Source of the DNA: Liolophura sinensis
Lineage: Eukaryota; Mollusca; Polyplacophora; Chitonida; Chitonidae
DNA: 64,000 nt
Assembly (NCBI RefSeq): GCF_032854445.1
Contig: NC_088305.1
Location: 5,831,606-5,895,605 of the forward strand
Direction: 5' to 3'
The notes under the pieces were generated by a model. The model saw only the letters and a list, made by a program, of their open reading frames with translations, searched no databases and had not been told where the DNA came from. This document shows positions 34,146 through 46,900 of the stretch, one piece after another. Position 1 is the first letter of the stretch, and each line of letters opens with the position of its first letter. Made by a program: the position numbers and the translations under genes.

Positions 34146-37100
34146 CTGGCAACACAAATATATGTACTGCTCAGCATTCATACAATCAAAACACACTGAA
34201 CATTGCAAAATTTTCTGTTGAAGAATTTTGTCTTAAGGAGACACCAATTTCATTTTGTGCTATGAGATTGAGCGGACGCTTAAAATGTAAAAAATGACAA
34301 AGATAATTGCGAAATTCACCTTTTTGTTTTGTCCGTGCTTGACGTGTTTTATGTGATTTTCCTTTTTATCAAAGTTTTCTGATCATGTAACTATGACTTC
34401 CACAAGAAAAAACTATTTTGATAGTCTACATTTCACACAAATTAGTTGATTTTCAAGTTTCTCATTTTTACACTGTCCTTCAATGTAGGAATAAGATTCA
34501 AGCTGACAGTAACAACAATTTAAATTGGTAGGTCTTAAATTTAAATCTACTTTTATGTCAATTACAAGTGACCTTTTACCCTAATTCCTCAACATTTTCA
34601 CATATGAAGGAGCCACTTTTAGTGCAATTTATGCACATTTCAAAGTTGATTTTGGTCACAAGACTACATTGGTTGGATTGGCCAATTTCAGGGCTTCACA
34701 AAATGTGTAATATAATCAGTCTACACAGAACAATGCCTTCAGAATATAACAGAAACACCTTGCACACATGCAAAAAAGTTGAAGAATAACAGTAATATGT
34801 GAAGTTAAGAAATCATCCATTATTGCACATCACATGCCTTGGTAGAGCACGTGTAAACCTAGATCTCAGATCTCTTTGATTCTTCCCAGCTTAGCTCTAC
34901 AGAAATCTGTACTCTTTCATTCACTAATCTGGAACTCGGTGTTTTCAAGTATGTTGTCCTCAACATGTCAAAGCTGTGCAATACTAAAACATGTTTCCTG
35001 TAATCCTTCAGTAATTCTTAGTTCACATCAACTAGTTATTCATGAATAATAAAGACCATAATGTCACATTTAACACAAATGTATCTGTTACATCGGCAGC
35101 AAGCCAAACTAACCATCATTTTCAATTAGTCTGCGGCACTCGGCATTGTCCAGAAAAAGACAAACTTGTGGGGTGATTACATTGAAACTAATGAGATGTA
35201 CATCATGTAAAGAGTGAGTGACAAAATGTTTGGGAGTCTTAACTTTAATTTGTGTGTTAACAATGAACAGAAATGAACTATAATCAATTATATTGTAAAA
35301 AAAAAGATGGTTTTAATTTTCTTCGGAGTCCAACCTAGCAACCGAGTCACGTGATTCTTGCGGAATTCTGATGCCGTCCAAGTGGGTGCTTAGGTTACAT
35401 TTGTGTAATTTGCGATGTGACGAGGTCATATGAAATCAGAATAACTTTCAGATGACGGGGCACCAGATTTCATGGCTTACAGCATTGGCACTGGAGACAG
35501 CAAAGGACCAGGGTTCCGGGTTAGTGAATGTAACGATTCAGAGCAGATATGTGGAAGCCAAGATGGGAACATGGCCAACCGATTTCAGAGCTGACGTAAA
35601 CCCAACTGCTCAACTGGCAGAGAAATCTGAGCTTGTCATTAAAACTGCAGCTGCCATTTTTTTTATACATTTCCTTCATAATTTCTTTATCTAGAGGCTT
35701 CCAGCCTCCCAAACTCTTTGCATCAGTCTTCCCAGTTTCAGAAGCATTGATTACAATTTTATCTTTCAATATCTTTCTCCCTTGTTTTTTTTTTTTCTCA
35801 AACAAGTTTCTCATTCATACATGATTACAAAATGTGACCCAAGCTGTAATAACTGCTGTGCACACTGAATCACAAATGTAACACTCACTTCTTTGTGACG
35901 ACTTTTTTCCCATTGACAAATTTTGTGGATGTAGAAGTTGATTTGAAATTTCCACCTACGCTGGGCCCGCTAAAGGAGGTGCTGGAGAACTGTGAAAAAC
36001 TGTGGATGACATAGACAAGAGAATTATTAAACAGCCAGTTGTTGTACTGAATCTACATGTTGATCACCCTCCCTCTGATGAAACAAGTCCACTTCAGACA
36101 GCTCACATCAGGCAGGAGAACTGTGCAAAACTGTGAGTGACAGAGACAAAAGAATCATTAAACAGCCAGTCCTGTGCAGATGTTACATTTAAGACACCCT
36201 CAGTCTGATGACTACAGAAGCCCACATTAGATAGCCTACACCAGGCAGGAGAACTGTGAAAAACTAAGTCAAGAGAATTATTAAACAGCCAGTCCTGTGC
36301 AGATGTTAAATGTTCGTGATCCTCAGTCCGATGAAAACTGCAGTTAGCCAATAAAACACTGCCTGTGCCAGCTTACACAAAGTTTACAAGCACAACACAT
36401 ATGTACCAGTGAGTGTAATTATGAACCTGAAAAGAGAACGCAAGCAAAGAAAAAAAACTCATTCTTACATAGACAAATTGGTTATAGCTGTAATGACTGG
36501 CTATTAAAAATATGCACCTAATACAGACAGGTGTGTAAATCTGAAATTTCACTTCTTAATTCTGATGTTTCACTTCACAGAGAGCACACCTCCTCTAAAA
36601 TGCTATACACTGATGCAATGTGTCTGATATGTCTGTATGAAAGGGATATACACATGAATCATTTCAAACCAGAACTCATTTTGGTTTATTTATTTTGTTT
36701 TACGCTGCCCTCCAGAATATTTCACTTACATAGCAGAGACCAACATTATGGTGGAAGGAAACCGGGCAGAGCCCGGTGGAAACCCCTGACCAACAGCAGG
36801 TTACTGGCAGACTTTCCCAAGTGCCCATACAAACTTTACATGCATGTATGTTCCTACGCACCATTCTGCCACAACTTTCAAACATGCAAATGAAAAAAAA
36901 ACCCATATATTCAAAGCTTCAGGGCCAAGACAGGCATACAGCCATGTGATGCCCATTATACAAAACTGTCACCAAGTTGCTTCAAGTGCAGTCAGTACCA
37001 CGAGGACATATACTGTATGTAGGCAACAGCTTATACCTGTGCTTCATGAAACAGGATGCCAGATTTTGCACAAAGGGAGGATAGCTCAGAGGGCTGAATG

Positions 37101-37908
37101 ACAGAGTTGTCTTCCCTTACATCACATCCCCATGATGCCATAGATAACTTGGTCTTTAGGACACAACTCAGTGCTGTTACTCATTACAGCATTGCCTGGC
37201 AACAACATCGTTAAGGTATGTACACCTACTATTAGGCAACTGACTCTTCTTACTGAGGAATGTCCAAGTATAAGAGATGTGAATAGGGTCTACATGTAGG
37301 ACATGTGACTTGGAAGCTTATGAAGAAGTCTAAACTGGAGTTGTATATCTACATACATATATCTATACTGTACTGCATTCTGTATCTATAGTTCAAATTC
37401 AACTAGTCAAAGACAATACATGTAGGGTATTCCATGAACAGTTTTCACATGGTGAAATTTGAATTGTTTTTCTGTTGTTTTTGTTCGACTTGTTGCATTC
37501 AATAAGTCAGTGTGACAAATCAACCAGTGATAGTCGGTACCTGCGATGTTGAGACTTGTAAATCTCAATATTTTTAAAATATACACGTATGTGAAAAAGC
37601 ATGTAAGCTACAGAATCTAACCATAATTTACGGTGGCCAGCATTATGGTGGGCGGAAAGTGGGCAGAGCCCTGGGGAAACCCACAACCATCCACTAATTG
37701 CTGCAGGCCTTCTCACTTATGGCCGGAGAGGAAGCCAGCATGAGCTGAACTCACAGCGACCGCATTAGTGATACACTGCGCTAGCGCGCTAACCAACTGA
37801 GCCACGGAGGCCCCACATAAAACATAAACCTTGTGTGTGTGTGTGTGTGTGTATGTGTGTGTGTGTGTGTGTGTGTATGTGTGTGTGTGTGTGTGTGTGT
37901 ATGTGTGT

Positions 37909-37959
<51 letters not shown>

Positions 37960-40900
37960 TGTATATTTCATGATGATGATGAAATACATGCACAGTACGT
38001 ACATTTGAGTATGCCATACTGAAAACAAAACAAATATACACGTGATAACACATGCACATGTACATAGAAGAGGTACACCTTTTTATGTGATAATACACAT
38101 ACTTGTAAATGAGTAACCCACAGTAATACAGCTGATAATACATGCACATAGAAATGGGTAACCAATGGAAATAATGGTGGTAAAACATGTGCATGTAGAA
38201 AATGGGTAATCAATGGAAATAATGGTGGTAAAACATGTGCGTGTAGAAATGGGTAATCAATGGAAATAATGGTGGTAAAACATGTGCATGTAGAAAAAGG
38301 TAATCAAATGGAAATAATGGTGGTAAAACAATGTAGGTACAAATGCTGGGTAATCCATGGAAAAAAAGATGACAATACATGTAAGCCTAACATGCTGAAC
38401 TAAATGAGATGTACATACAAACATTACAGAAGGCTAACCCCCCTAGAATTGATAATAGCTGATACATACACGTACACACAAAGCCAACTCAAACACATGA
38501 ATGTGGGTAATTATACAAGCAATACCAAAATGACCACAGAGTACAGGTAAGCACACCAGTTCTACCTACATACAGGTATATGTATATGTGCAGGTGTGTT
38601 TATTTATACACACACACTGGGCAGAAACTGTTACACCCATGCAGCATGGAGTGAAAGTCGACAGGTTACAGGACTGAGGGAGAGAGGGAGGATATATAGA
38701 TATATATATATATATATTACCCTGCACTGTCTGGAAAACCCATGGGTTCACCAAAGAAGGAGTGGCCAAAGTCGTTTCCTAGCATCCCGCCAAAGGGTAA
38801 GAAGGGGTCCATTGGTCCCATACCGCGTCTCTGATGTAATACGCCCAGTGGTTCGTGTCGCTGTCGCCGGGTGTGTCGTGGGGTACGGTGCCTCCTGCTA
38901 TAAAATAGGATCATCCCCCTGGGTGGTCAGCACGAGGTCATCTCTGAGGCCTCCTCACAGACAGGGACTAACAGCTCTCAACGACTACAGACTACCACAC
39001 TACACTACGCATGTAGGCATAGTGTACAGGGGGCACAGAGATTGACAAGGTCTGTCAACTCAGTAAAATACAGGTAACTGTACACTGATCAGACATATGA
39101 TGCGAATCTACAGCTAGAACCTGTTTCAAAAACAGATATATGCCTAGAGACATATACTGTAAATCTTCAACCTTTTCAACCACTAAAAGCAGTTTTTTTT
39201 CCGTGGAATTTTATGCATACAATTATTATGAAAATTACGCTCAAAATACTTTGTGTCATTAAAGACACAAGCTTCATATAACTGCAAATTATTTCTCTAC
39301 ACTCCACAGCTCTCTCAGAATGTTTCAAAATGTTGGTTGCAGAGGCAGTTGAAAACTTTGAAGAATTAGGGTATCTCAAATAGGATAAATTTCTTTTAAA
39401 TTACTTTCTTGAGATTCCCCATCAAGTATTGCCAGTGCTCAGATCTGGAAATTACACGTTAACAGTACAAATACCCCATAGTATGCTGCTGTACCTTGGT
39501 CAATCTCTGATTTCCCTCACACCATCAACCAGCAAGTGTTTGTCCACAAAAGGACATTACCTTAGAAGTGAACTAGACTGAAATCATTGGCACAGTCAGA
39601 AAATTTACGGTCAAGCACAGCAACTCAAGACCCAACTCAACTGCATCAGGTCCTAAGCGCTCATGTATGCGAAATAACCACGTAGCACAACTGTGTTGGC
39701 GTTCAGTGGTTACATGTAACTTTTAAGTCATATGGCCATCAGCAACTGGGGCCAACTCGGTACGAGTGGCTGGGCTCAGTCGTGTCTTGCTAACATTTCC
39801 AACAGAAGTAAACCATTTCTACAATTTGCCAGAAATTCACACTTCACATCCATGTAAAGCAGCATTAAATTTTGGGTCACATACGTGCTTACAAAACAGA
39901 AGAAAAGATTTTTTTTTTCTTTTTAACTACATGTGAGTAATTAAAGGTATGTAGACAAACACTTGCAGTGACTTATTGTTGACATGCTTCCTTACCTACA
40001 CGTATAGAGTCATAGCCTGACAGTCCCACAAGTTTAGAGGTTACCACCCATAAGGCAGCACGCCATACATCATACATTCCCAGCACACTAGCCAGTCAGT
40101 GCTTTTGATTCAATTTCACACAGCAAAATATAAACAAATCGCGCAACTTTTTGAGAGTTTTCTCATTTGAAGATATGTTTTTAACACAGGCCAAGACATT
40201 TTTTTTCTTTCTGCACAACCAGGCATGTATGCTGTACTGTTAGTCATTTAGCCCGTTAGTATAAAGAAGAAAGGGCGTTTAGTTGAAGGCGAGTTAGTAT
40301 TGCCCGATATTGGGGTTATATTAAATACTGAACAGCATACATAAGATGTTATACATGACAAAACATGGGATTGACATCAATGCACATGTTCAGTACTCAC
40401 GACCCTGAGGAAAACATAACAAAGCCTATATGAATTTAGTCGGTGCCTAAACCTAAAGTTACATACACATGTACCATGTGCCTAGGCCTTTAATCCTCTC
40501 AGCACTTCATTCTAAACTACTGGGGGGCTGTTTCTCAAAGATGTCGTAATGTTACGCCCGTCGTAAATACCAAGGCGGTGTATGCCATGACTATGTCATG
40601 CCATGGTGATTAGGACAGCGTAATATTACGACACCTTTGAGAAACAGCCCCCTGCATTTGCAATTACTGAGAGAAAACTCCTTTTCCTATTTATCAGGGT
40701 TTATGTGTACTGCATGTGTGTGTACATGTATGCTGGTGTATAGACTGTTGTTTAAAAAACGTGTGCACATGTACGTGTATGGGCTATACAGTGACACAAA
40801 CACGGACATAATCATAATTCATATACTGTAGTCATCAATGAATACATAAATGTACAGTATATCATACGTTAAATACATGTACAGTATATCATATGTAACA

Positions 40901-43900
40901 TACATGTACGGTATATCATATGTTACATACAAGTACATGTACGGTATATCATACGTTACATACATGTACGGTATATCATATGTTACATACAAGTACATGT
41001 ACGGTATATCATACATTACATACATGTATGGTATATCATATGTTAAATACATATACCGTATATCATATGTAACATAAATGTACGGTATGTCATACGTTAC
41101 ATACAAGTATGGTACATGTATATCATACGTTACATACAGGTACATGTACGGTATATCATATGTCACATACATGTATACAGGATAATTACAATTATGTGAG
41201 TTTAAATGCCCATTATACCAATGTATTTCAGACAAGAAAACACACTTGTAAAGAGATCTGACCATACATGTACACTTCTAGCACATATCAATACATGTAC
41301 ATGTATGCGTGTACATCATTCGTAACTATTACCAAATAGTCAATGTTCCACGATTTGTCTTGACTGATACTACAGATGTGTGTCTAAGAAAGTCAAACCT
41401 TTATAAAGAAATTTGACTTTAAAAACTTATTAAGTGTGGCAGTGTGTGCGGAAAAGCCGTCTCGTGCGGAATTCCCATATGACAGACCTGTTAACAGAAC
41501 AACCACATGGAGGCATATCCATGTATCTGGGCGATGCCATACTGACATATTGTCATGACCATGCGCACTGAGGTGGGTGATCCAGCATCAGCGCAAATGC
41601 TGGTTTAATACTGGCATGACAATTAGCATGCTAATGCAACAGCTGCAAGCTCATGATGCAAAGCCACATGCATGGGATGATCATGAGGAGAAGGATGAGC
41701 GATCGGTCACATGGCTAGGGGGCAACTCATGTGTGACACTATATGTACCTCTGAGATGGATTTTTGTATTGTGTACATGTATACTTCTGTGTGATGAGAG
41801 CAGAGGTGGGAGGAGGGTGGGAAGATGTGAGAGGAGGAGAGTGAAGAGGTGAGAGGAGGGGAGTGAAGAGGTTAGAGGAGGGGAGGGAAGAGGTGGGAGG
41901 ATGAGAGGGAAGATGTGAGAGGTGGGGAATGAAGTGGTGGGTAGGGGAGGGAAGAGGTGGGAGGATAAGAGGGAAGAGGTGATAGCAATGGGAGGGAAGA
42001 AGTGGGAGGAGGGGAGGGAAGAAGTGGGAGGAGGGGAGGGAAGAAGAGGGAGCAGGGGAGGGAAGGGGTGGAAGGAGGGGAGGAACGGGATGGGAGGAGG
42101 GGACTGAATAGCTGGATTTCCGCCAGTCTATTTCTGACTTCAGCTTGTGTATGTAGTGATGTATTACTGACTATTTCCATGTTTTAAAAACGGGAATGGT
42201 ATACATACACACGTCTTCTACCTGTTCATGTACGGGAATGGTATACATACACACGTCTTCTACCTGTTCATGTATAGGAATGGTATACATACACACGTTT
42301 TCTACCTGTTCATGTACGGGAATGGTATACATACATACATGTGTTCTACCTGTTCATGTACGGGAATGGTATACATACACACGTCTTCTACCTGTTCATG
42401 TAGGGGAATGGTATACATACACACATGTGTTCTACCTGTTCATGTAGGGGAATGGTATACATACATACATGTATTCTACTTGTCCATGTATTGCCATAGA
42501 GGGTCTATGAGAAGAGCACAAATGTCTTACTGCTCAATAAAGACAACCACATCCACAATCACACCAGATTACTAAATAGAAACATTGATATGTGTGTGCA
42601 AAAACTGCAGCAGAAAGAACTCATCAGGCACCACAGGAATATATAAATATCAGTTTCTCACAGGGGAACAGCTTTCCAAAAAGACTTCTTGTTTAAACCT
42701 TTGAAAACCCCGTCCTCTTACAAGTAACAGGTTTTAGTTTTGTTTTTGCCCTTTTGTCGAACTTAAGCTTGAGCAGGTTTCCTGCTCCTATTTGCGAGCA
42801 TATCATTTAGATATTGTACAATATTAACTTGTATCCCAGTTTGATTAAACTCTGCAGTGAATGAATGTTGTGCATAGAATATGAATTCTCGGCAAAACCA
42901 GTGCACACGTGATATTAAATCATCAAATTAAAGGTACAATGTGTGTGCACTGTTTACAGATCTTTCCACAGAACCATCCTCATTATGCTGTATACACAGT
43001 AATAATCCCACCCTACAAAATCTAGGTAAAATGTGAAATAACGACACAATTTTCTTAAAGCTGGCAGTGTTAACATCTCTCAGAAAGCTGTCTATGCCAT
43101 GTTGACTACGGCTACGTCTGAAAACTACATACAGGTGCCACTACATGTACATATGTGCTATAAAGACAGCAGAGTGTGTGACAGAGGACTGTAGAGGGCT
43201 ACTCTCAGACCGATGAGCAGATGGGTGACACGCTGCATATTGAGAATCTAAGGTTCAGCATTACTGGCAAAAACCGTGGAATATAGATGGTCCAGTGCAT
43301 GTGGAAAAGATATATTTAATTATGTACAAAGGAGTGTGAGACTTGTATAAGGTGACTATAGTTGTCGCTAAACTACGAGATACAGCTGTTACAACTGTGA
43401 ATGACCTGGATTATGTGTACATGCACTTTAATGTGAAGAAACAAACTGAACCCAACTGGTTAACCCAGGAAGCATCGTAAAATTGCATCTGAAAATTTCT
43501 TTGCCTTTCAAGGTAAATTCTCTAAATTATCGAAGACAAGAATGCCAAAAATATGGCAGTTCCACTTGACAATCAACATACTTGTAAGGCAAAATCTCAG
43601 TCCAGCCAGAGAATCAAATACTGTCTCGAACAGACAGAGCTATGTGAATCAGTTCATAAGGTTAACAACTTCTTGCTCAGACTTCTGGGGTTACTGGGAC
43701 ATGGAATTCTGCTTGACCCGATTTCACACAGGTGACCTAATTAACGCTGCAAGACCCCTGCCTAAATTCACTGTGGTGCTGCTGCTGATGGTGTGAGGAC
43801 AGTGTTAGCGCAGCCAACAAGTCTGTCAGGCTCTTAGCTATCAGACGCTATCCTTCCTTTGATTGACGACATCAGCTCAGGTATCTGACAGGCCAAAAGC

Positions 43901-46900
43901 TTGCGTCCAGCCTTCTATTGTGCATTCTGGCTCCAGTCTGGGTATACATGTACTTATAGGATAAATGTTTCTGTATATACGTTATAGGAGAGGCCTTCAT
44001 AGAACTGGCACACTGTGTCAGGTCTTCACAGAACTGGCACACTGTGTGCTCTTTGCTCTGTGAAAAGCCCCGGAAACAGGGTAATCCATTTTCATAACAA
44101 AGTAAGTCTGGTACATTTTAAATATGTAAACGCGATTTCCCAACGAAGTGATGTTCTAAATTAATTTGACGTTTTCTTATGAATGAAAGGCTCCGCTGTG
44201 AATCCACTAGGGCGCCAGTTTGGGAAACTAATCAAAGTAGCAAAATTTCATGCATGTGCAAATTTTTATCGCCAAATATTCAACCAGACACTTGTCCATG
44301 CTGCTCATGAATTCTGAAGGACAAGACCATTTTCTGTGCCCGACATATCCAACAAGTCAGTGGTAATTTCACCCCCTGACATGAATGCATGCGTATACCT
44401 GAATAATAATGTGTATACGTGCAGTTCTCCTGTTTCCAGCACACTAGTAAGCCTATTATTTCAGAGTCCATTTTAGAGACAGACTTATCACACCACCGCG
44501 AAATATTTTATTTAAGGGTGTCTAGGTAAGTATCTTCACTTCATAGGGAAGGCTGGTTAGGTTGTGGCTTTGGCCAGATACATGTCTTCAAATCAAACTC
44601 AACATATATAAATCCATCACTGCCAGAAATGATTTTCAGGCTTCACTCAATTTAGAACTGGATGTACATGGACATTTCTGAATCAAACTATACCAAAGTA
44701 TTAAACAGTTCTGAGCATGTTCATACACCTCCATGTTAACTTTCTTTATTAAGTCTACCTGTCAAAGCCAAAACAGCTAGCCCATAATGAAATAAATGTG
44801 ACCTAGTGTGTTTTTGACGTAACATGAACACATAAATACAGACGCACTCTCTCCCTCTATCACTCTCTCTATGGTTTATCATGCTTTCTCAAAATCAGCA
44901 AAGAATTCTTTCAACTCCCTAAAAGACATAAACAAATTTAAAATGGCTTTGTGACGGTTTGTTTATGTATATGTGTGTCAAAGTTTAACCTATGCCCATG
45001 TTGTTTAATATGTGTTTAGGTTTGGACTTAATTCCATGAAGACGTGGATATATTGTAGTCACACTGTAATTCAAGTTGTAATGTGAGCGCTTAGATTATG
45101 CAGAGGGCATATCACGTAACATGCCTGGAAATCTGTGGAGGGTAATATCATATAATGTGGAAGGATATATCAGATAATGTGGTATCATAATAGGTGGAAG
45201 GAAATGTCAGATAAGAGGGAAGGAAATATCATATAATGTGGAGAGAAACATCAGGTAATGTGGAACGAAATATCATGTGGAAGGATATATCAGATAATGT
45301 GATATCATAATAGGTGGAGGGAAATGTCAGGTAATGTGAAAGGAAATATATAATGTGAATACAAAAATTAGATAATGTCGAACCAAATATCGTATGTGGA
45401 GGGAAATGTCAGAAAATGTGGAAGGATATATCAGATAATGTGGAAGGAAATATCAGCTAAAGGTGGAGGAAGAGGAATTGGAGATGCAGGCTATTGTCAG
45501 GAAAGATGGGCGATAAAGTCTCGTTCAAATGCTACAACTAGCTGTACAGGTCATGTCACAATTTACACACAGGTTCACCAAATTACCCTCAAAGCTGAAA
45601 GTGTCTCCAACTAATTTCTGGTCTCTACAAAAAAGTTTATGCATGTGATGTCACAAACACTACAGAGTTTTACACAATTCCCCAGTTTGATTGGCTATTA
45701 ATACTTAATACTGGTAAAAGTAGAAGTTAGGCTTGAAAAGAAATGCCAAAAAAACACTTGAACGTTGTCAAACCAATACATTCATTAAAAGCTGGAGCAC
45801 TGCATTTCAAAACTTTAAAGAATGTGACAAGACGTATACAGCTACTAGTTTGGCTGCATGAACAAGCGCACAAGGAAAATAGCAGCAGCGGCCTTATTTA
45901 TTTCAAGTGAGCGTTTCAGTTCTTATTTCTTTTTGGCAATAAACTTTGGCCTGTCAATTCAGCCAAGCCATACGCTGTACACAAGAGCCCTGCCTACACA
46001 ACTGGCATAGAAGCTTTCACGACGTCCCACATCCCACTCTGGCGGGTACACTTACCAGGTTTACATGTCTCTTGAACTGTATGTACATGTACTGTACATA
46101 ATAAAACTAGCCGCACATTATTTGATTCCTAACCTCATTTTCATGTTATTCACAATGTACAAGCTCATGAAACTTCCAAGTTTCTAGTTACAAGGTAGTG
46201 ACCATACTTGCATCTGAACCTGGTGTGACAAGCTCAAGGGAACAAATGTATACTGCACATTGCTCATTTGAACGGCTACAAAACTGACCATGAGTGGCTG
46301 ACAGTAAAAATAGGGATTCCGGGGTTTCATAAATCTTGCAGCCTTGGCCACGCTTGAAAAAATGTACCTTACCTAAAATTCAGCTCAGGCAATGCGTAAA
46401 TTGAATTAAACTGGATCAATCAGAATTGATTCTGTATCCCTTTGCCTACTGTATTTCACCTTTCACACACCTGCCTTGATTCTAATTGATTCTGTATCCC
46501 TTTACATACTGTATTTCACCTTTCACACACCTGCCTTGATTCTAATTGATTCTGTATCCCTTTGCCTACTGTATTTCACCTTTCACACACCTGCCTTGAT
46601 TCTAATTGATTCTGTATCCCTTTGCCTACTGTATTTCACCTTTCACACACCTGCCTTGATTCTAATTGATTCTGTATCCCTTTGCCTACTGTATTTCACC
46701 TTTCACACACCTGCCTTGATTCTAATTGATTCTGTATCCCTTTACATACTGTATTTCACCTTTCACACACCTGCCTTGATTCTAATTGATTCTGAATATT
46801 CTTGAGTACGGCGTAAAACACCAATCAAAAAAAAAAAAAAAAAAAAAAAAAATCTAATTGATTCTGTATCCCTTTACATACTGTATTTTACCTTTCACAC

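Noticed and set aside
35521-35814. 97-codon minus-strand Lys-rich frame as an alternative DNAJB6 exon
   Set aside because: The Lys run comes from a poly-T tract; no good acceptor and no similarity to the family tail.
37781-38213. 137-codon His/Thr-rich frame
   Set aside because: It is the translation of a (TG)n microsatellite plus a SINE head.
40819-41265. 148-codon Tyr/Met-rich frame
   Set aside because: Palindromic minisatellite in DNAJB6 intron 4, open on both strands.
41872-42180. Pro/Ser-rich 102-codon frame
   Set aside because: Translation of the polypurine tract's complement.
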